From positions 806,001 through 870,000 of the forward strand of contig CASHTG010000016.1 in the NCBI GenBank assembly GCA_949357655.1: a stretch of DNA of 64,000 nt, read 5' to 3'. Below the pieces are notes generated by a model. The model was not told the origin of the DNA. It did no database searches and was given only the letters and a program-made list of their open reading frames with translations. Source of the stretch: Parascedosporium putredinis. Its lineage: Eukaryota > Ascomycota > Sordariomycetes > Microascales > Microascaceae. The position numbers and the translations under genes are program-made. Below, one piece after another: positions 12,200 to 23,748 of this stretch; position 1 is the first letter of the stretch; every line of letters starts with the position of its first letter.

Positions 12200-12225
<26 letters not shown>
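12200..12225. repeat. Poly(A) run, 26 bases
   Basis: Uninterrupted A homopolymer followed by an A/G-rich stretch. No open frame or target-site duplication that would mark a retroposed copy is evident. Confidence 0.9.
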
Positions 12226-12232
<7 letters not shown>

Positions 12233-12757
12233 AAAGAGACAGAGGAGAAAACTCAGGGAGGATGAATCTGGTCTATCTCCGATTCCCCGCTCCCGCTCCC
12301 TTTCCCTTGATTCCCCGACTCCGATCCTCGACCTCTAAGTCTTCAAGCAGCTGCCATTCCTGTCACACCCCTGCTCCTTCTCACGACATGTGAATCTGAC
12401 GATGACGCAGCGGAAGAGCGTGTCCAAAAAAGAAAGAAAGGAAAAAGAAAGAAAGTCTTCGAGGCTAATAATACTCGTAGTGGATGGAAGTGCGGCCGAC
12501 GGGCAGTGGAGAGCTGGCTCTCTCCCTTTAGCGCACACCCAAACCCAAACACTTGACGCTTCCTGTTAGTCAGGATTGGAAATCAAAGCTCTGGCTTGCT
12601 TGGTTGCTTGGTATTGCGGCCCACGCAAAGTCCAAAACGGCCCCTGTTCTTTGTCAAGCTCAAGAGAGCGGGCTCGGCGGCCACCACCCGAGCAATCAGA
12701 ATTCGCCGCGGTGATGCAAGGTAGCAAGGTAGTGAGTGATGCAAGGTACGTAACTCG

Positions 12758-12782
12758 GGACTGGACTGGACTGGACTGGACT
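12758..12782. repeat. (CTGGA)n pentanucleotide repeat
   Basis: About five perfect tandem copies of CTGGA in non-coding sequence. Confidence 0.9.
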
Positions 12783-13158
12783 AGCAACGGGCACACGCAC
12801 GCCACCCAAATGCCAACACGACCCGCTAAGACGTGTAGAGCGAGATTTCCGCAGCCCGCATCCAGACCGCATCCACAAACGTCCACCAACGGTGGGGGAG
12901 GACCGGGCGTGAGAAACCCAAACCCGGGCCCAGGCTCGAACCAAAAGATCGATCAGCTAGTGTGATAATCAATATTTCTTCCATCTTGTTGTACCTGTGT
13001 TGAGATCTTCTGAGCAGAGGTACCTTGGGGGCCCCGAAATGGGCTAAACAAGTGTCTCTCTGAATCAGCAGCTTAATAATTCAGCGAGATCAATTTGATT
13101 TCCCCGACAACCTTGTCTCGATCACTCGGGCTTCTCGTGGAACCCGAACCGGAAAAGG

Positions 13159-13197
13159 GAAAAAAGAAAAAGAAAAAGAAAAAAGAAAAAGAAAAAG
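13159..13197. repeat. (AAAAAG)n microsatellite
   Basis: Imperfect array of five or six A residues separated by single G residues, non-coding, about 340 bp upstream of the AIF-like gene. Confidence 0.85.
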
Positions 13198-13339
13198 GGT
13201 CTCCGAAACAAAGGTATCTGAATGGGGTGGGAGCTCAAGGTTCCGGAAAAGCTATGTTAAAAAAAAAAAAAAAAAGAATACTCCTGGTCCCCACAATCTT
13301 TGGGAAGCTTTGGTTTTGCCATTGATTCAAGTTGTCCTT

Positions 13340-13346
13340 GTATAAA
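13340..13346 (+). promoter_or_regulatory. Candidate TATA box of the AIF-like gene
   Basis: TATAAAA lies 194 bp upstream of the start codon at 13540, with pyrimidine-rich sequence between. Seen directly; function inferred. Confidence 0.45.
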
Positions 13347-13539
13347 ATCGGTCCCCGTCCCCTGTTCTGATTGAGATTTCGGTCTTAAGCCATTAGGTCT
13401 TTCAGTATTTAGGCGTTAGCTCACCATTGCCATCTACAATCGTCTTCCTTTTGACTCTTACCTTACACTTTTGTTCTCCGACAGCCGTTTGCTAGAACCA
13501 CACTTCCCCTCGTCGTATAGCTCCCTGCACCGCAAAACC

Positions 13540-14675
13540 ATGCCTAAGCAAGTCGTCATCCTCGGCGGTGGTCCCGCCGGCGTCAACATCGCCCACAAGA
13601 TCCTCAAGCGCAGCCTACCCACCCTAGCCGATCTCAAAGTCATCCTCGTCTCCCCCAACACCCACACCTACTGGCCCGTCGGTGCCGTCCGCGGCGTCAT
13701 CCCCGGCGAGTTCGCCGACGACATCCTCTTCCACCCCATCCAGGCCGGCTTCGCCAAGTACAAGCCCGACAACTTTGAGTTCCTCGAGGGCAAGGCCACC
13801 GCCCTCGACGTCGCCGCCAACTCCGTCCAGGTCGAGACCCCGCCGGCGGCGTCCAGACCTTGCCCTACGACCAGCTCATCGTCGCCACCGGCGCCCGCAC
13901 CGCCTCTGGTGTGCCGTTTAGGAGCATCGGCTCCCACAGCGAGACCCTCGACGTCTGGCACGACCTCCAGTCAAGGTCGGCGCCGCCAAGACCATTGTCG
14001 TCGCCGGCGGTGGGCCCGCGGGCGTAGAGACCGCGGGCGAGATCGCCGCCAAGTACGGCGCTGAGAAGAAGGTCACCCTCGTCGTCGCCGCCGACGCTCT
14101 CCTCAAGGGCTGGAAGCCCGCCGTCGGTCAGGCCGCTGAGGCTAACCTCAAGAGCCTCGGCGTCACGGTCATCAAGGGCGCGCGCGCCACCACCGCGTTC
14201 GAGAACAATGGCGCCGTCGGCGAGGTCGCCCTCTCCAACGGCGAGACCATCGCCACCGACCTCTTCATCCCCTCGTCGGCGTCGTCCCCAACACCGATTT
14301 CGTCCCCAAGGAGTTCCACGACCAGGCTCTGGCCGACGGGAGCCTTGCCCAGGACAAGTCCCTGCGCGTCTCCGGCACCAAGAACGTCTGGGCCGTCGGC
14401 GACGTCGGCAGCCTCGAGACCAAGCAGCAGCTTCGCATCGATCCCCAGGTCGCCAGCCTGTGGAAGAACGTCGATGCTGCCCTGCGCGATCCCGCCGCCG
14501 TGCCCTCCGACCACAAGGTCAACAACTCCCCGCCCTTGTCGCCACCATGGGCAGGAGTCTGGCTACTGGCGAGCTGTTCGGGTTCAAGCTCTTTAGCTGG
14601 TTCGCCTCCATGGTCAAGGGCAAGACCCTGTTTACCGAACACTCGGCCGCTTACATGAATGGCGGCAAGGCGTAG
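13540..14675 (+). CDS. AIF/AMID-like FAD-NAD(P)H oxidoreductase
   Basis: An intronless gene for a two-dinucleotide-binding-domain oxidoreductase (Pyr_redox_2 fold) of 379 residues, related to yeast Aif1 and animal AIFM2/AMID. MPKQVVILGGGPAGVNIAHK is the FAD site at the N-terminus. VVAGGGPAGVETAGEIAAKY near the middle is the NAD(P)H site. VWAVGDVGSLE near residue 285 is the C-terminal FAD-contacting motif. Four single-base losses break the frame: CCCC 13838-13841, about 13971, CCCC 14269-14272 and CCCC 14528-14531. With them the length is exactly 380 codons and the protein continues cleanly. There is no targeting presequence or redox-active CxxC. Family members reduce quinones with NAD(P)H or act in cell death; the role here is inferred only from family. 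Confidence 0.87.
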
Positions 14676-15584
14676 AGCCTGTTTGACTTGGTAGAATGGG
14701 ACCCGGTCTTGCGATGGAGGGGGTTCAATGGCTATGTCTGTGCCTTCCTCGAACGGTGAGAGAGAGTTGGTGCTGAGAGGGAGGGGGTGGTGTTTTTTCT
14801 CACACCGATTAGACGTTTTAATTTTCGTTTTCTTACGCACCTTGATACCACAATATAAAGCATCTTCTATTTCGTATTTTATTTCTCAGAGATATTTTTG
14901 CGTTTCTTCCTCAAACTACAAAGTGCCATTGCCTAGATTCGTAGTGGAGACATCGCGTTGATGTCGGCGAAGAGTGATGCATAGGACGCAGCTCTTTTTC
15001 TTGCTCGACAAGATGACGTTCAGAATCCAACGTGACCCGAGCATCAAAGTCCTTCATCCAGCCCATTGATTTGTTGCAGTCACTAATACCCTTATTATCG
15101 AATCCTACAGAAATGATCCTTCCGGATCAGACTGACCAGGCAAGCCAGTCAGTGTCGACGACGATCCTGCCGCTGGCCAGTGTGCATGGCTGCTGCAGTG
15201 ACAATGGGAGAGCTGAGACCGGCACGTGACCGACCGGCAAATTCCGCCAAACAGCTGAGCTTGCCCGTGCATTGACCATAGCAACGGACAAGAGCTCAAG
15301 GCGACAATCCAATTACGCCACCACAAATTACTGAGAGAAGCGGTCTTGCATCTCGAAGCCTCAAGAAATACACTTTCCCCCAAACCGACAACCGACGAAT
15401 TTCAAACACGGAACAAGACGAAAATATCGAACGAATAGGGAGCACGCGAATTAGACTAGATAAACCGCCAGAGCTTCGTTGCTGCGTTTGATAGCCGATC
15501 GACATATCATTCCGTCCCGACCCAAACGGAATAGATTCCCTCCCCTCTCCTCCTTCGATACCCATACCCGATAACATCACAACG
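14676..15584. other. Intergenic region, AIF-like gene to RPN6
   Basis: Tandem spacer of 0.9 kb carrying the AIF-like 3' end and the RPN6 promoter. No supported open frame or RNA gene was seen. Confidence 0.6.
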
Positions 15585-17200
15585 ATGGCGCAAGGAGATT
15601 CCGCTAGGGTGCAGGAGGCCCAGAAGCTCGCAAAGACCGACCCCAGGAAGGCCGAGCAGCTCCTCCGCGACATCATCTCACAGACACCCTCTGTCAACTC
15701 CGAGGCCGCCGTCCGGGACTACGAGCTGGCGCTGATTGCTCTAGGAGAGATTTACAGAGATGAGAAGTGAGTTTGCATCCGTCCTCCTCTCTCACACCTC
15801 TCCCCTCACGACGTCTGCATCATTTCACGCCCAGCTTCTTGTCTCCTTCAAGATCTACGTCTCCTTCAATCCTGGCGATATGTCTGGCGTGAAGGCGCGG
15901 GGGATGAGGCAAGGGCGTTAGTGATAGAGGATGTGTCTGTGTCGCGCACGCGCAATATGCTGACTGGCCGGTCACCTCTCCCAAATATAGGAACACAACA
16001 GAGCTTGTCGAGCTCGTCAAGACGAGTCGATCCGTGCTATCATCCTTTGCCAAGGCCAAAACCGCGAAACTGGGTTCGTTTTCCTCCCCCAAAGCGAAGC
16101 CTCCCTCCTCACCCAACACCTTTGCTCTAGTAGCTAACCATCTCACCCGGGCGGGGATTTCCTGATCCCTTTTCCTGGTTACACCTCCAACAGTGAAGCA
16201 GCTCCTCGACCTCTTCCAAGACATACCCAACTCCAACGAGATCCAGATCGCCGTGACCAAATCCTGCATAGAATGGGCCACGAGCGAGCGCCGCAGCTTC
16301 CTGCGCCAGAACCTCGAGACCCGCCTCGTGGGTCTGTACATGGCGAAGCAGTCGTACTACGAGGCCCTCACCCTCATCAACAGCCTCTTGCGCGAGCTCA
16401 AGCGCCTCGACGACAAGCTCGTCCTCGTCGAGGTCCAGCTCCTCGAGTCCCGCGTCTACCACGCCCTCGGCAACATCCCCAAGGGTCGCGCCGCCCTCAC
16501 CAGCGCCCGCACCAGCGCCGCCTCCGTCTACACCCCGCCCCGCCTCCAGGCCGACCTCGACATGCAGAGCGGCATGCTCCACGCCGAGGACCGCGACTTC
16601 AACACCGCCTTCTCCTACTTCATCGAGGCCCTCGACGGCTACCACGCCCAGGACGAGCCCGCCAAGGCCACCGCCGCCCTCCAGTACATGCTCCTCTGCA
16701 AGATCATGCTCAACCTCGCCGAGGACGTAAACACCCTCCTCCAGTCCAAGCAGGCCCTCAAGTACGCCGGCCAGAACCTCGAGGCCATGAAGGCCATCGC
16801 TAGGGCCCACTCCAACCGCTCCCTCGAAGAGTACGAGCGCGCCCTCGCCGCCTACCGCTACGAGCTCGGCAGCGACGCCTTTATCCGCAACCACTTGCGC
16901 CGCCTGTACGACGCCATGCTCGAGCAGAACCTCATCAAGGTCATTGAGCCCTTCTCCCGCGTCGAAATTGACCACGTCGCCAAGATTGTCGGCCTCGACA
17001 CCCAGCAAGTCGAAAGGAAACTCTCCCAGATGATCCTCGACAAGGTCATCATCGGCGTCCTCGACCAGGGCGCCGGTTGCCTCATCATCTTTGACGAGAC
17101 GCACAGGGATGACAGCTACGACGCCGCCCTGTCCACCGTCGACAAGCTCAGCAACGTCGTCGACGGCTTGTACATAAACCAGGCCTCTCTGTTGGAGTAA
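15585..17200 (+). CDS. RPN6: 26S proteasome regulatory subunit Rpn6 (PSMD11)
   Basis: A lid subunit of the 19S regulatory particle in nucleus and cytosol. It clamps the lid to the 20S core. The protein has 423 residues, close to human PSMD11. Exons are 15585-15766, 15991-16073 and 16194-17200. The first intron is 224 bp with donor GTGAGT; the second starts GTTCGT and ends CAACAG. The helical-repeat N-terminal part includes AKTDPRKAEQLLRDI and VTKSCIEWATSERRSFLRQN. The C-terminal PCI/winged-helix region includes RLYDAMLEQNLIKVIEPFSR and HVAKIVGLDTQQVERKLSQM. The final residues, VVDGLYINQASLLE, resemble the conserved Rpn6 tail helix. No frame break was found in this gene, unlike most of its neighbours. 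Confidence 0.95.
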
Positions 17201-17932
17201 AGGGATGCTTCTTTTGGTTTCCCTCCGTTGGCCTTGTTTCCCCTCTATACTTACGGGAGGAAAGGGCGGGAGAGACTAGTCTCGATGTCTTCTCTCTACA
17301 TCCTCAGTCGGTCTCGTGGAGGTGGTGGAAGGACAAAAAGAACTAGACGAGTTGAAGGACGGACGCTGATCTGGCTTCCTGTAATATTATGGTAGCATGA
17401 GCAATAAGAAAAACAATCTAAAACGTATCCTTACAATATCTACCATCCTAGTCTCCATCTTTTTTCGCATGTGAAGCCGGGACCACGTATTATTTCCATC
17501 TCTAACTACCCACGGAAAGACGGCACGCATGTTATACTCCCCACCACCTGTGCTCAATAGTCATTCACGCAGGCATCATCACGCCGCCCTCTTCCTATAG
17601 CGCCGCTGATACGAGTAAACTTGATGTGGCGCCCATCCCCGGGGATAACTCCCAGGGCAAAGGTAAAACGCGCAAAGATTGATATTATGGAAAACCACTA
17701 CGAATACAAACAAAATGCACCCTTCCACCCCAAACGTATGTAGCCTGGATTTTTCCCTGTACTCCCAGTTCCAGGAAAACCATTTCCGTAGTAAACGCCA
17801 AACGATGCACACTCCTCTCCAGGAGAGAAGCAGGAAACGACTCAAAATCCCGCGAGCAATGGAGCAAAAAGGAAATGTAGGAAAAGGAAAAAAACAAACA
17901 AGAGAAAAAGGAAAATACAAGAGACAACGCAA
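17201..17932. other. Convergent 3' spacer, RPN6 / AT-hook gene
   Basis: Holds the 3' ends of two convergent genes. The right half is A-rich on the plus strand, so T-rich downstream of the minus-strand stop, as expected for fungal terminators. No gene is supported. Confidence 0.6.
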
Positions 17933-20900
17933 TTAATTGACGACAGCTGCTCGTCCGGGCGAGGTGCGCCCCCAACCCTTCGCCCTTCTGCCGCAAGCTT
18001 CTCACCGAGGAGGAGAGAGAAGATTCTAGTCGAGAGGTCATTCTTGCTCCAACCGCCAACTTGGGAGTGGAAAGCCTCGATAACATCAAGGTGCCACTGC
18101 TGGAGCGGCATGAATGCCTCGCGCGACCGGAGGCGTTTGCCTAGCAATTCACGGCACATGCCCCTGACCTCAGGGAGGATGACGTCCTTGGGGAAAGGCT
18201 GCTCGCGGCGATATTGGAGCAGCCCATCAAGGTATACCCAGTGGTCGCGGCTCCACGTCGCTTGCGAGAGGTGGGTGGGGAACGGGTTGTTGGCCACGAC
18301 TTCCATCTTGCTAGGGGACGACTGCTTTCTCTCGGGGAAGAAGAAACGAGAGACTCGGTCGTAGCGCGCTCCGACTCCATAGCCTCGGATCCATCGTATT
18401 CCGACCCGCCGTACTCGCTGTTCTCCTTGTCATCATCAAAGGAGTGTGTGATGAAGCTAGGCTTGGGGGCTGCAACTGCACAGTCGGAACGATGCTGTGT
18501 TGCTGGACCTGAGGCTGCTTCAAGACCGGCTGCTTCAGAACCGGCTGCTGGTTCTGGTTCTGGGTCCTGATTTCCGCCTGTTGCAGAGGGGATAGGACGC
18601 TGCTTGCCCACTCCACAACACGACCGGGGGTCTTTGGTTTCAAGGGAGACCGGAGACAGGACTTGGTGGGGGACATTGTCTTATGGAGAGGGTATCGCTC
18701 GGGTGAGCGAGGCGGCGCGGTAGCAGTGCGTGGAGCACTACCCTGAAGTTTAGCCATGGCTTGTGCTGGCTTGGAGAAGAGGTTGAATGAAGGAGGAGCT
18801 ATGTTGAGCTGTGCGTCCGACGACTTTGCAGAAACTGTGCTCGTTGGTGCTGGCTCCTCGGGCTCTCTGCGCCTCGAGAACAACCCGACGGTTGATCCCA
18901 CGCTGGATTGTGTAGGGGCTGCAGCCTCCAGCGTCCTCTTGGCGTCACGGCGGCGTGGTGTAAAGTTAGCCTTTTGAGGGACGCTAGAGGGTTGAGCTAA
19001 TTCGGAGCGGACAGACGGCGACGAGGTCGCCTGGATTTCTGTGTCACTGGGCTCCGAGGGCCTGGAGGACTGGACAGAAGACGTAAAGAGGCTTCGCTTT
19101 CGAACCGGACTGGGTTGGAACTCCTTTTGAGGCACGGATGGGAATAGCGAGTTAGTCAGCTGCGTGGTCATGGACCCATTGTTGGAGGGCTTCGAAGCAC
19201 CTGCGCCTTGGTTCGGAATAATCTGTCTGACTCGGGCGTCCTCGAAACCAGGGCGGGGCGGGAGGACGGCGGGGGAGGAAAAGAAGTCTGAGAGGTTGAG
19301 AGCAGCCCGCTTTTGGCCTTCATCTACTGCGGACGAAGCAGCCTCTGCTTTCTTGCTGCGCTGGGACAGCAAGGAATAGTCTTCCACAAGGCTGTGGCCC
19401 TCCTGGCCTCCCATCTGTCTAGTCGGAGGGCGGGTGGCGATAGAACGGCCAAAGGCGCTCTGCCTCCACGTGTTGGGGAGTTCTGTACGGCGAAGACCCC
19501 GGGTGCCAGTGATCTCCTGGGAGCCCAAGGAATCTTGGCGCGTGGGTTGAGGCACAGCACTCCTTTGCTCATCCTCCATCATCCAGATATCATCCTCGGT
19601 TTCGTCGCCCTCCTGTCCGGCAGCTGAGCCGTCCACGCTCGGTTCAATCGCGGCTTGCTCCTCTACACCATCGACAGAACCGACAGTGCCAGCCACGCTA
19701 GAGCTTCGAGACGCTGCGGCCAACATGGGCAGGGGTGCCTCAATGGTTGGTTCGGCGATCCAGCTCATCTCATCCGCGTCATCCACCACCGCCCGTGTCG
19801 TATCAAACAGGGATGGTCGAGCAGGCCCGCGCTGATTGAGGCTGGACCGGCGGCTGCTGTTGTTGAGAGCCTTCATAAAGGAAGACTGACCATTGTGGCT
19901 ACGGCTCGGGCCAAAGGGGTCGTCCATGTGAGCGGGGAGCTGAGGGGAAGGCTTGGCAGCTGACTTGTGCTCGCTGGCCGGGGCGACGGAGCTGTCACGG
20001 CTACTCTTGGCTGACCCCTTGAAAGGGCTACCTAAAACACTCCTACGTCCGGCGGGAGAAGAATGGTCCGAGGTGACGCTCTGCAAGGCGAGGCCGGCTC
20101 TAACGATCGGCGACATAGCAGTGCGGCGTTCCCGTTCCGTCGTCACAGTAGGCTTCGAGAAGTTTGCGTCAATGAGCGGGGAAGTTGAGGTGAAGAGTTC
20201 AGGCCCAGGGGGTGACCTTGGAGTGGCCAACGCTGGGGGCGCGTGCGGTCGTGTCGAAAAGTTGGGCCTGGGCAAACAGGCTAGCGGATGGCTTAGATTG
20301 GAATACGGAACGGCCAAGGTCGACGGAGGATGGGGCGATATCTTTGGGGCTCCCGTCATTATTTAGCTCCACGTCATTGGGCGAGGGGTTTCGTCGGGAG
20401 TAAGCAGGCGACTAGTATCGGAGCGGACGGTGTCGGGCGCATTGCTCGCTACTGAGGCTGCCTTTTGATGCGAGCCGTACAACTTCTCGGATTGGCCGTC
20501 GGCAGAGGCGGGGAAGAGGGTGGTTCGGGGAGCTCGCGGCGTCGCTGCCTCCAAGACAGCATCAGGGATCTCAGAGAATGAGTCCTCATACATGTTGGAG
20601 TCTTCGTTGGCGTGAACACCAGAACTTCGACGTCGCGAGAACCCAGCGGGGAGAATCGGACGGGGAGGGTGAGCCATTGGCTTCAGTCTGTTCCGCCTGC
20701 ATAGCCTTGAACGTAAGTAGTTGGCGGCTTAGTGGGAGTGCTTTCATCCGCCTAGGGCTTCCCGAGAACCCCGCTGATCCATTCCCCTTGGTAGGGGAGA
20801 GAGCCGTGCGAGGCCGAGTGGGAGTCTCCTGCTGCATTTCAGCATCCGAATCCTCTGAAGCGGGCTCCTGGAGTTCAGCAGCCAGGGAGGCTCAGAGAGA

Positions 20901-22633
20901 ATCTCCGCGTCCGACTCGTCGACTGCATCTTCGTGTACATTAATCTCGTCATCGTCAAAGTGTTGTAGCTCTTGGTGGGTTTGCTCAGCGTGGACAAGTT
21001 CTTCGGCTTCGGGCGGTGCGACGGCCTCCTCCGCAGCTTCTACCACCTCGTCTTCCACCATCTGATCTTCCGGCTCCTCGTCATCCATCTCGGCGTTCCT
21101 CGTCATCTCTTGGGTAACCGTGACGTCTCCCTCGTCTTCCTCAATATCGCCCTTGGGTTGCTCAACATCTCCAACCTCGGCGGCCGCCTCATGCTCTTCT
21201 TCACTCTCTTCTTCCTCCATACCGTTCTTAATGGCTTCGATAGTCCGGTTGATGAGCAAGTTCGTTTCTTCGCCGACTTCAGTAGGTGCGCGTCCAAACA
21301 TGCTTGACTGAAGAGAGGGAATTGAGTCCATAAAAATCATACTGAATTCTTCCGACTGGACAATGGTATCCTTGTCACCTCGCGGCATTCGATTCGACTC
21401 CTCGCCGTGTTCGGACGCCTCGGACGGGAAATCGCTTGTCGGGTGGTCCCGAACAATCATGTCGACAACGTCAATGTCTGTTTCGGGCTCCGCGGTGGTT
21501 TCGCGACTGGCCAAGGGAGTTGAATCGCGGTGGAGGGAGGCTCCAAAATCGTCGGTTACCACCGCGGCCTCTTCGTCCGCTTGCCCCTCAAAATTTGAGG
21601 CGACGGTTGTTTCAGCGTGAGATGCGGTAGATTTTCGCAGGTCTAGGGTTGAGGAGAGGTTTAGCGACCGCATGCGAGGGGCGAGGCGAGGGGTGATTCC
21701 GTCAGACAAGGTATCCATCCAGATATCCCCCTCAGATGCAGGAGCTGGGAGGCCTGGCGTATCAATATCCATCTCCGAGTGCATCGGAGACAACGACGCG
21801 TTGACGGCGCGGTTTTGTGGGACGGACAGCCCCACTTGAGATTCGGGGAGGGTAGGAAGAGTGGCTTCCAATTGAGTAGCCTCTCCCAGTAAGGGCTTCT
21901 TCCGAGGCCGGCCACGTCTCCTGGCTGATGAGGGAGGGACCGACGACGCCTCGTCATCTACCGTCTTTCTCTTAGTCACGGTTTTCCGCTTCGGAGTCAG
22001 GGTGCCTTGGGTGATGGGGATAGTTGAGGGCTCGGTACTCGTGGCCCTCGTTGCCTTCCTTCCCCTAGCTGTACGGGGAGTGGCGGTCGCTACACTAATC
22101 TCAGAGGGGAGATCGTCATCTGCATCTTGGTTCTGGGATTTTCTAGGGCGGCCAGGCGTCGCCTTCCGAACGGGGGTCCCAGAACGCCTCTTTAACGCGA
22201 CAGGTTTGGGTGTAGATCCAACCGCTGACTTGGGAGGCCGACCGCGTCTCCTTGGCGTGACGGCAGGGAGATCGAGGCCATCATCATCCACTTCCGATAT
22301 GCCCTTGAGGGGTATGGTTGTTGTCGTTGCCCGTTCCCGGCGTCGGATAGAAGGTGTGGATTTAGTGGGAGAAGACGAGGATGTGAAAAGACGGCGGCGC
22401 GCGTCGCCTGTGTTGAGGCCGGATTCGACCGTGACGAATAGTTTTTGAGGGGACGTGTTGTCTCCCACTTCGAGCTCAAACGTCTGCTTCCGCGGGGACG
22501 ACGAGTTTCCCAGGGAGACAAAGTGTTTGGCTTGCTGGCTTCGAGTAATACGGCGTGCAACACTTGAAGTTAGGGACTCATTGAGAGGATCTGGTGAAGA
22601 CATTGGGTCTTGGTCTTCACTATGGAAAGCCAT
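17933..22633 (-). CDS. Large AT-hook chromatin-associated protein
   Basis: A long, mostly disordered protein of about 1569 residues with DNA-binding AT-hooks near its start: RRRGRPPK (residues 128-135), PGRPRK (160-165), RRRGRPRKK (238-246) and a weaker ARGRK near 189. An acidic stretch (EEEESEEEHE) follows. The middle is rich in Ser and Pro, with many SP/TP sites and the segment LRSPLKPKTPGRVVEWASSV, a conserved block in related fungal proteins. The C-terminus is a compact conserved region (ATWSRDHWVYLDGLLQYRR, then a second helical segment) ending TSPGRAAVVN. Seven frame breaks, all losses in G runs on the plus strand (20889-20890, 20648-20651, 20379-20381, 20208-20212, 18465-18469, 18314-18317) or the C run 17969-17973, interrupt it; two look like two-base losses. 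No intron is needed. I do not know a characterised orthologue; nuclear AT-rich DNA binding is inferred from the hooks. Confidence 0.75.
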
Positions 22634-23748
22634 TATAGATAGCTGAGATGTGTTGGAGGAGGGATGGTGAGTCGATGGTCACGCGTGAACAATGTCGGTT
22701 CACAAACAAACCTCCTAAGAGGGTTAAATTGGTAGGGGGTCGGGCAGGGTGAGGATTTATAAAATAATCATAGTGGTAATAGGTAAGAATTTTGAGGTCC
22801 TAAGCTCGGGGATAGAGACCAGAGCGGAATCAAGAAAATGGGGAGTCGAGAAGAAGACTTTGGTTGATGTGGAAGAGAAGTCCAAAGGGGTTGGAGGGAA
22901 AATGTACATGGGTTGGTGAACCGTGAACCGTGAACCGTGAAGGCGTTCACAAGGGAGTTTTTGCAGAGTGTTTGTTTACTTTTGACCATTTTTGAACTAG
23001 CCTGAAGTGGGGAGCAACACTCAAGAACAATTCTCGGAACTTCCCGTCTGGGATGTCTTGGCCAGATGCCCAATGGCTAAACCTCGGCTAGCTTCGAGGT
23101 AGCATTCATGGTAATAACAGTTGACTTGTACCCCACCAAGGTCTTCAGTCTTAACCAGTTTTAATCATCCTGGGAAATGTCAGATGGTTTGAGGACGGAC
23201 CAGTCACGCTCTGTCGACCACTCCCACAGGCCAAGACGTCGTGCTTGTGCACAACTGATAATGTTCGTCCCCACAAAAAAGGTACACGGTATTACACCTT
23301 GAATCCCGCATGACAAGTATTACCTCGCGACTTTCTCCGTCCCCACATTTCCCATCTATTTTCGCTTGCCTTCACATGTTCCCTCCGATGACATAATTTC
23401 GGATCCCCTCCTTTCCTCTTTCGGTTCAACCATGATGTCTCGGCTTACAAGTCCGTCGACCTCGGCTCCCAGCGTCCCCCGGTGGCAGATGAGGTTGATG
23501 CATTAAACTACTAGAGTTTAGAAGATAAAGCTTCCGAGAAGCCCTTGGCTCGGCCCTTGGCTACCTTCTTATTTTTTTCCTTCTTTTTTTCTAAAACGTT
23601 CCACCCGTCTTCATTTATATTTGTTTTTGAAGTCTCACATCTCGTGAACTACGCTCCTTTACTTCGCCCTCTTCCCCCTTGATACAATCGCCTCCCAAAC
23701 GACCCCTTGGTTTTCGCCCCCACACTCCAACGCGCAAACCCATCCGCA
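22634..23748. other. Divergent intergenic region, AT-hook gene / PMP47
   Basis: A 1.1-kb divergent spacer. It contains a short heptamer array (GTGAACC at 22916-22940) and a pyrimidine-rich tract just upstream of the carrier gene (about 23560-23700). No open frame is supported. Confidence 0.6.
22916..22940. repeat. (GTGAACC)n heptamer repeat
   Basis: About 3.5 perfect tandem copies of a 7-bp unit, non-coding, about 290 bp upstream of the AT-hook start codon. Confidence 0.85.

Larger units (their letters stand above)
10220..13539. other. Gene-poor intergenic region with simple repeats
   Basis: The FAD monooxygenase and the AIF-like gene diverge across 3.3 kb. Open frames here are short, overlap on both strands and lack family motifs, so none is called. 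Contents are simple sequence: a 26-base A run (12200-12225), a CTGGA pentamer array (12758-12782), an AAAAAG-type array (13159-13197) and a 17-base A run (13259-13275). TATATAT at about 10380-10386 is a possible TATA element for the monooxygenase, 160 bp from its ATG. Confidence 0.6.

Noticed and set aside
12200..12225. Poly(A) run as the tail of a processed retrocopy
   Set aside because: No upstream coding remnant and no visible flanking duplication; best read as a simple repeat.
8672..14675. Reading the broken monooxygenase and AIF-like genes as pseudogenes
   Set aside because: Breaks are all losses in C/G runs, the same pattern hits essential genes in this window, and all active-site motifs are intact.
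2935..14675. Secondary-metabolite cluster (ABC pump, FAD monooxygenase, AIF-like reductase)
   Set aside because: No backbone enzyme, prenyltransferase, cyclase or pathway regulator within the window, and the 3' neighbour RPN6 is housekeeping.
16127..17104. 325-codon minus-strand open frame
   Set aside because: Antisense shadow of RPN6, with the Glu/Val/Gly-rich look of reversed C-ending codons.
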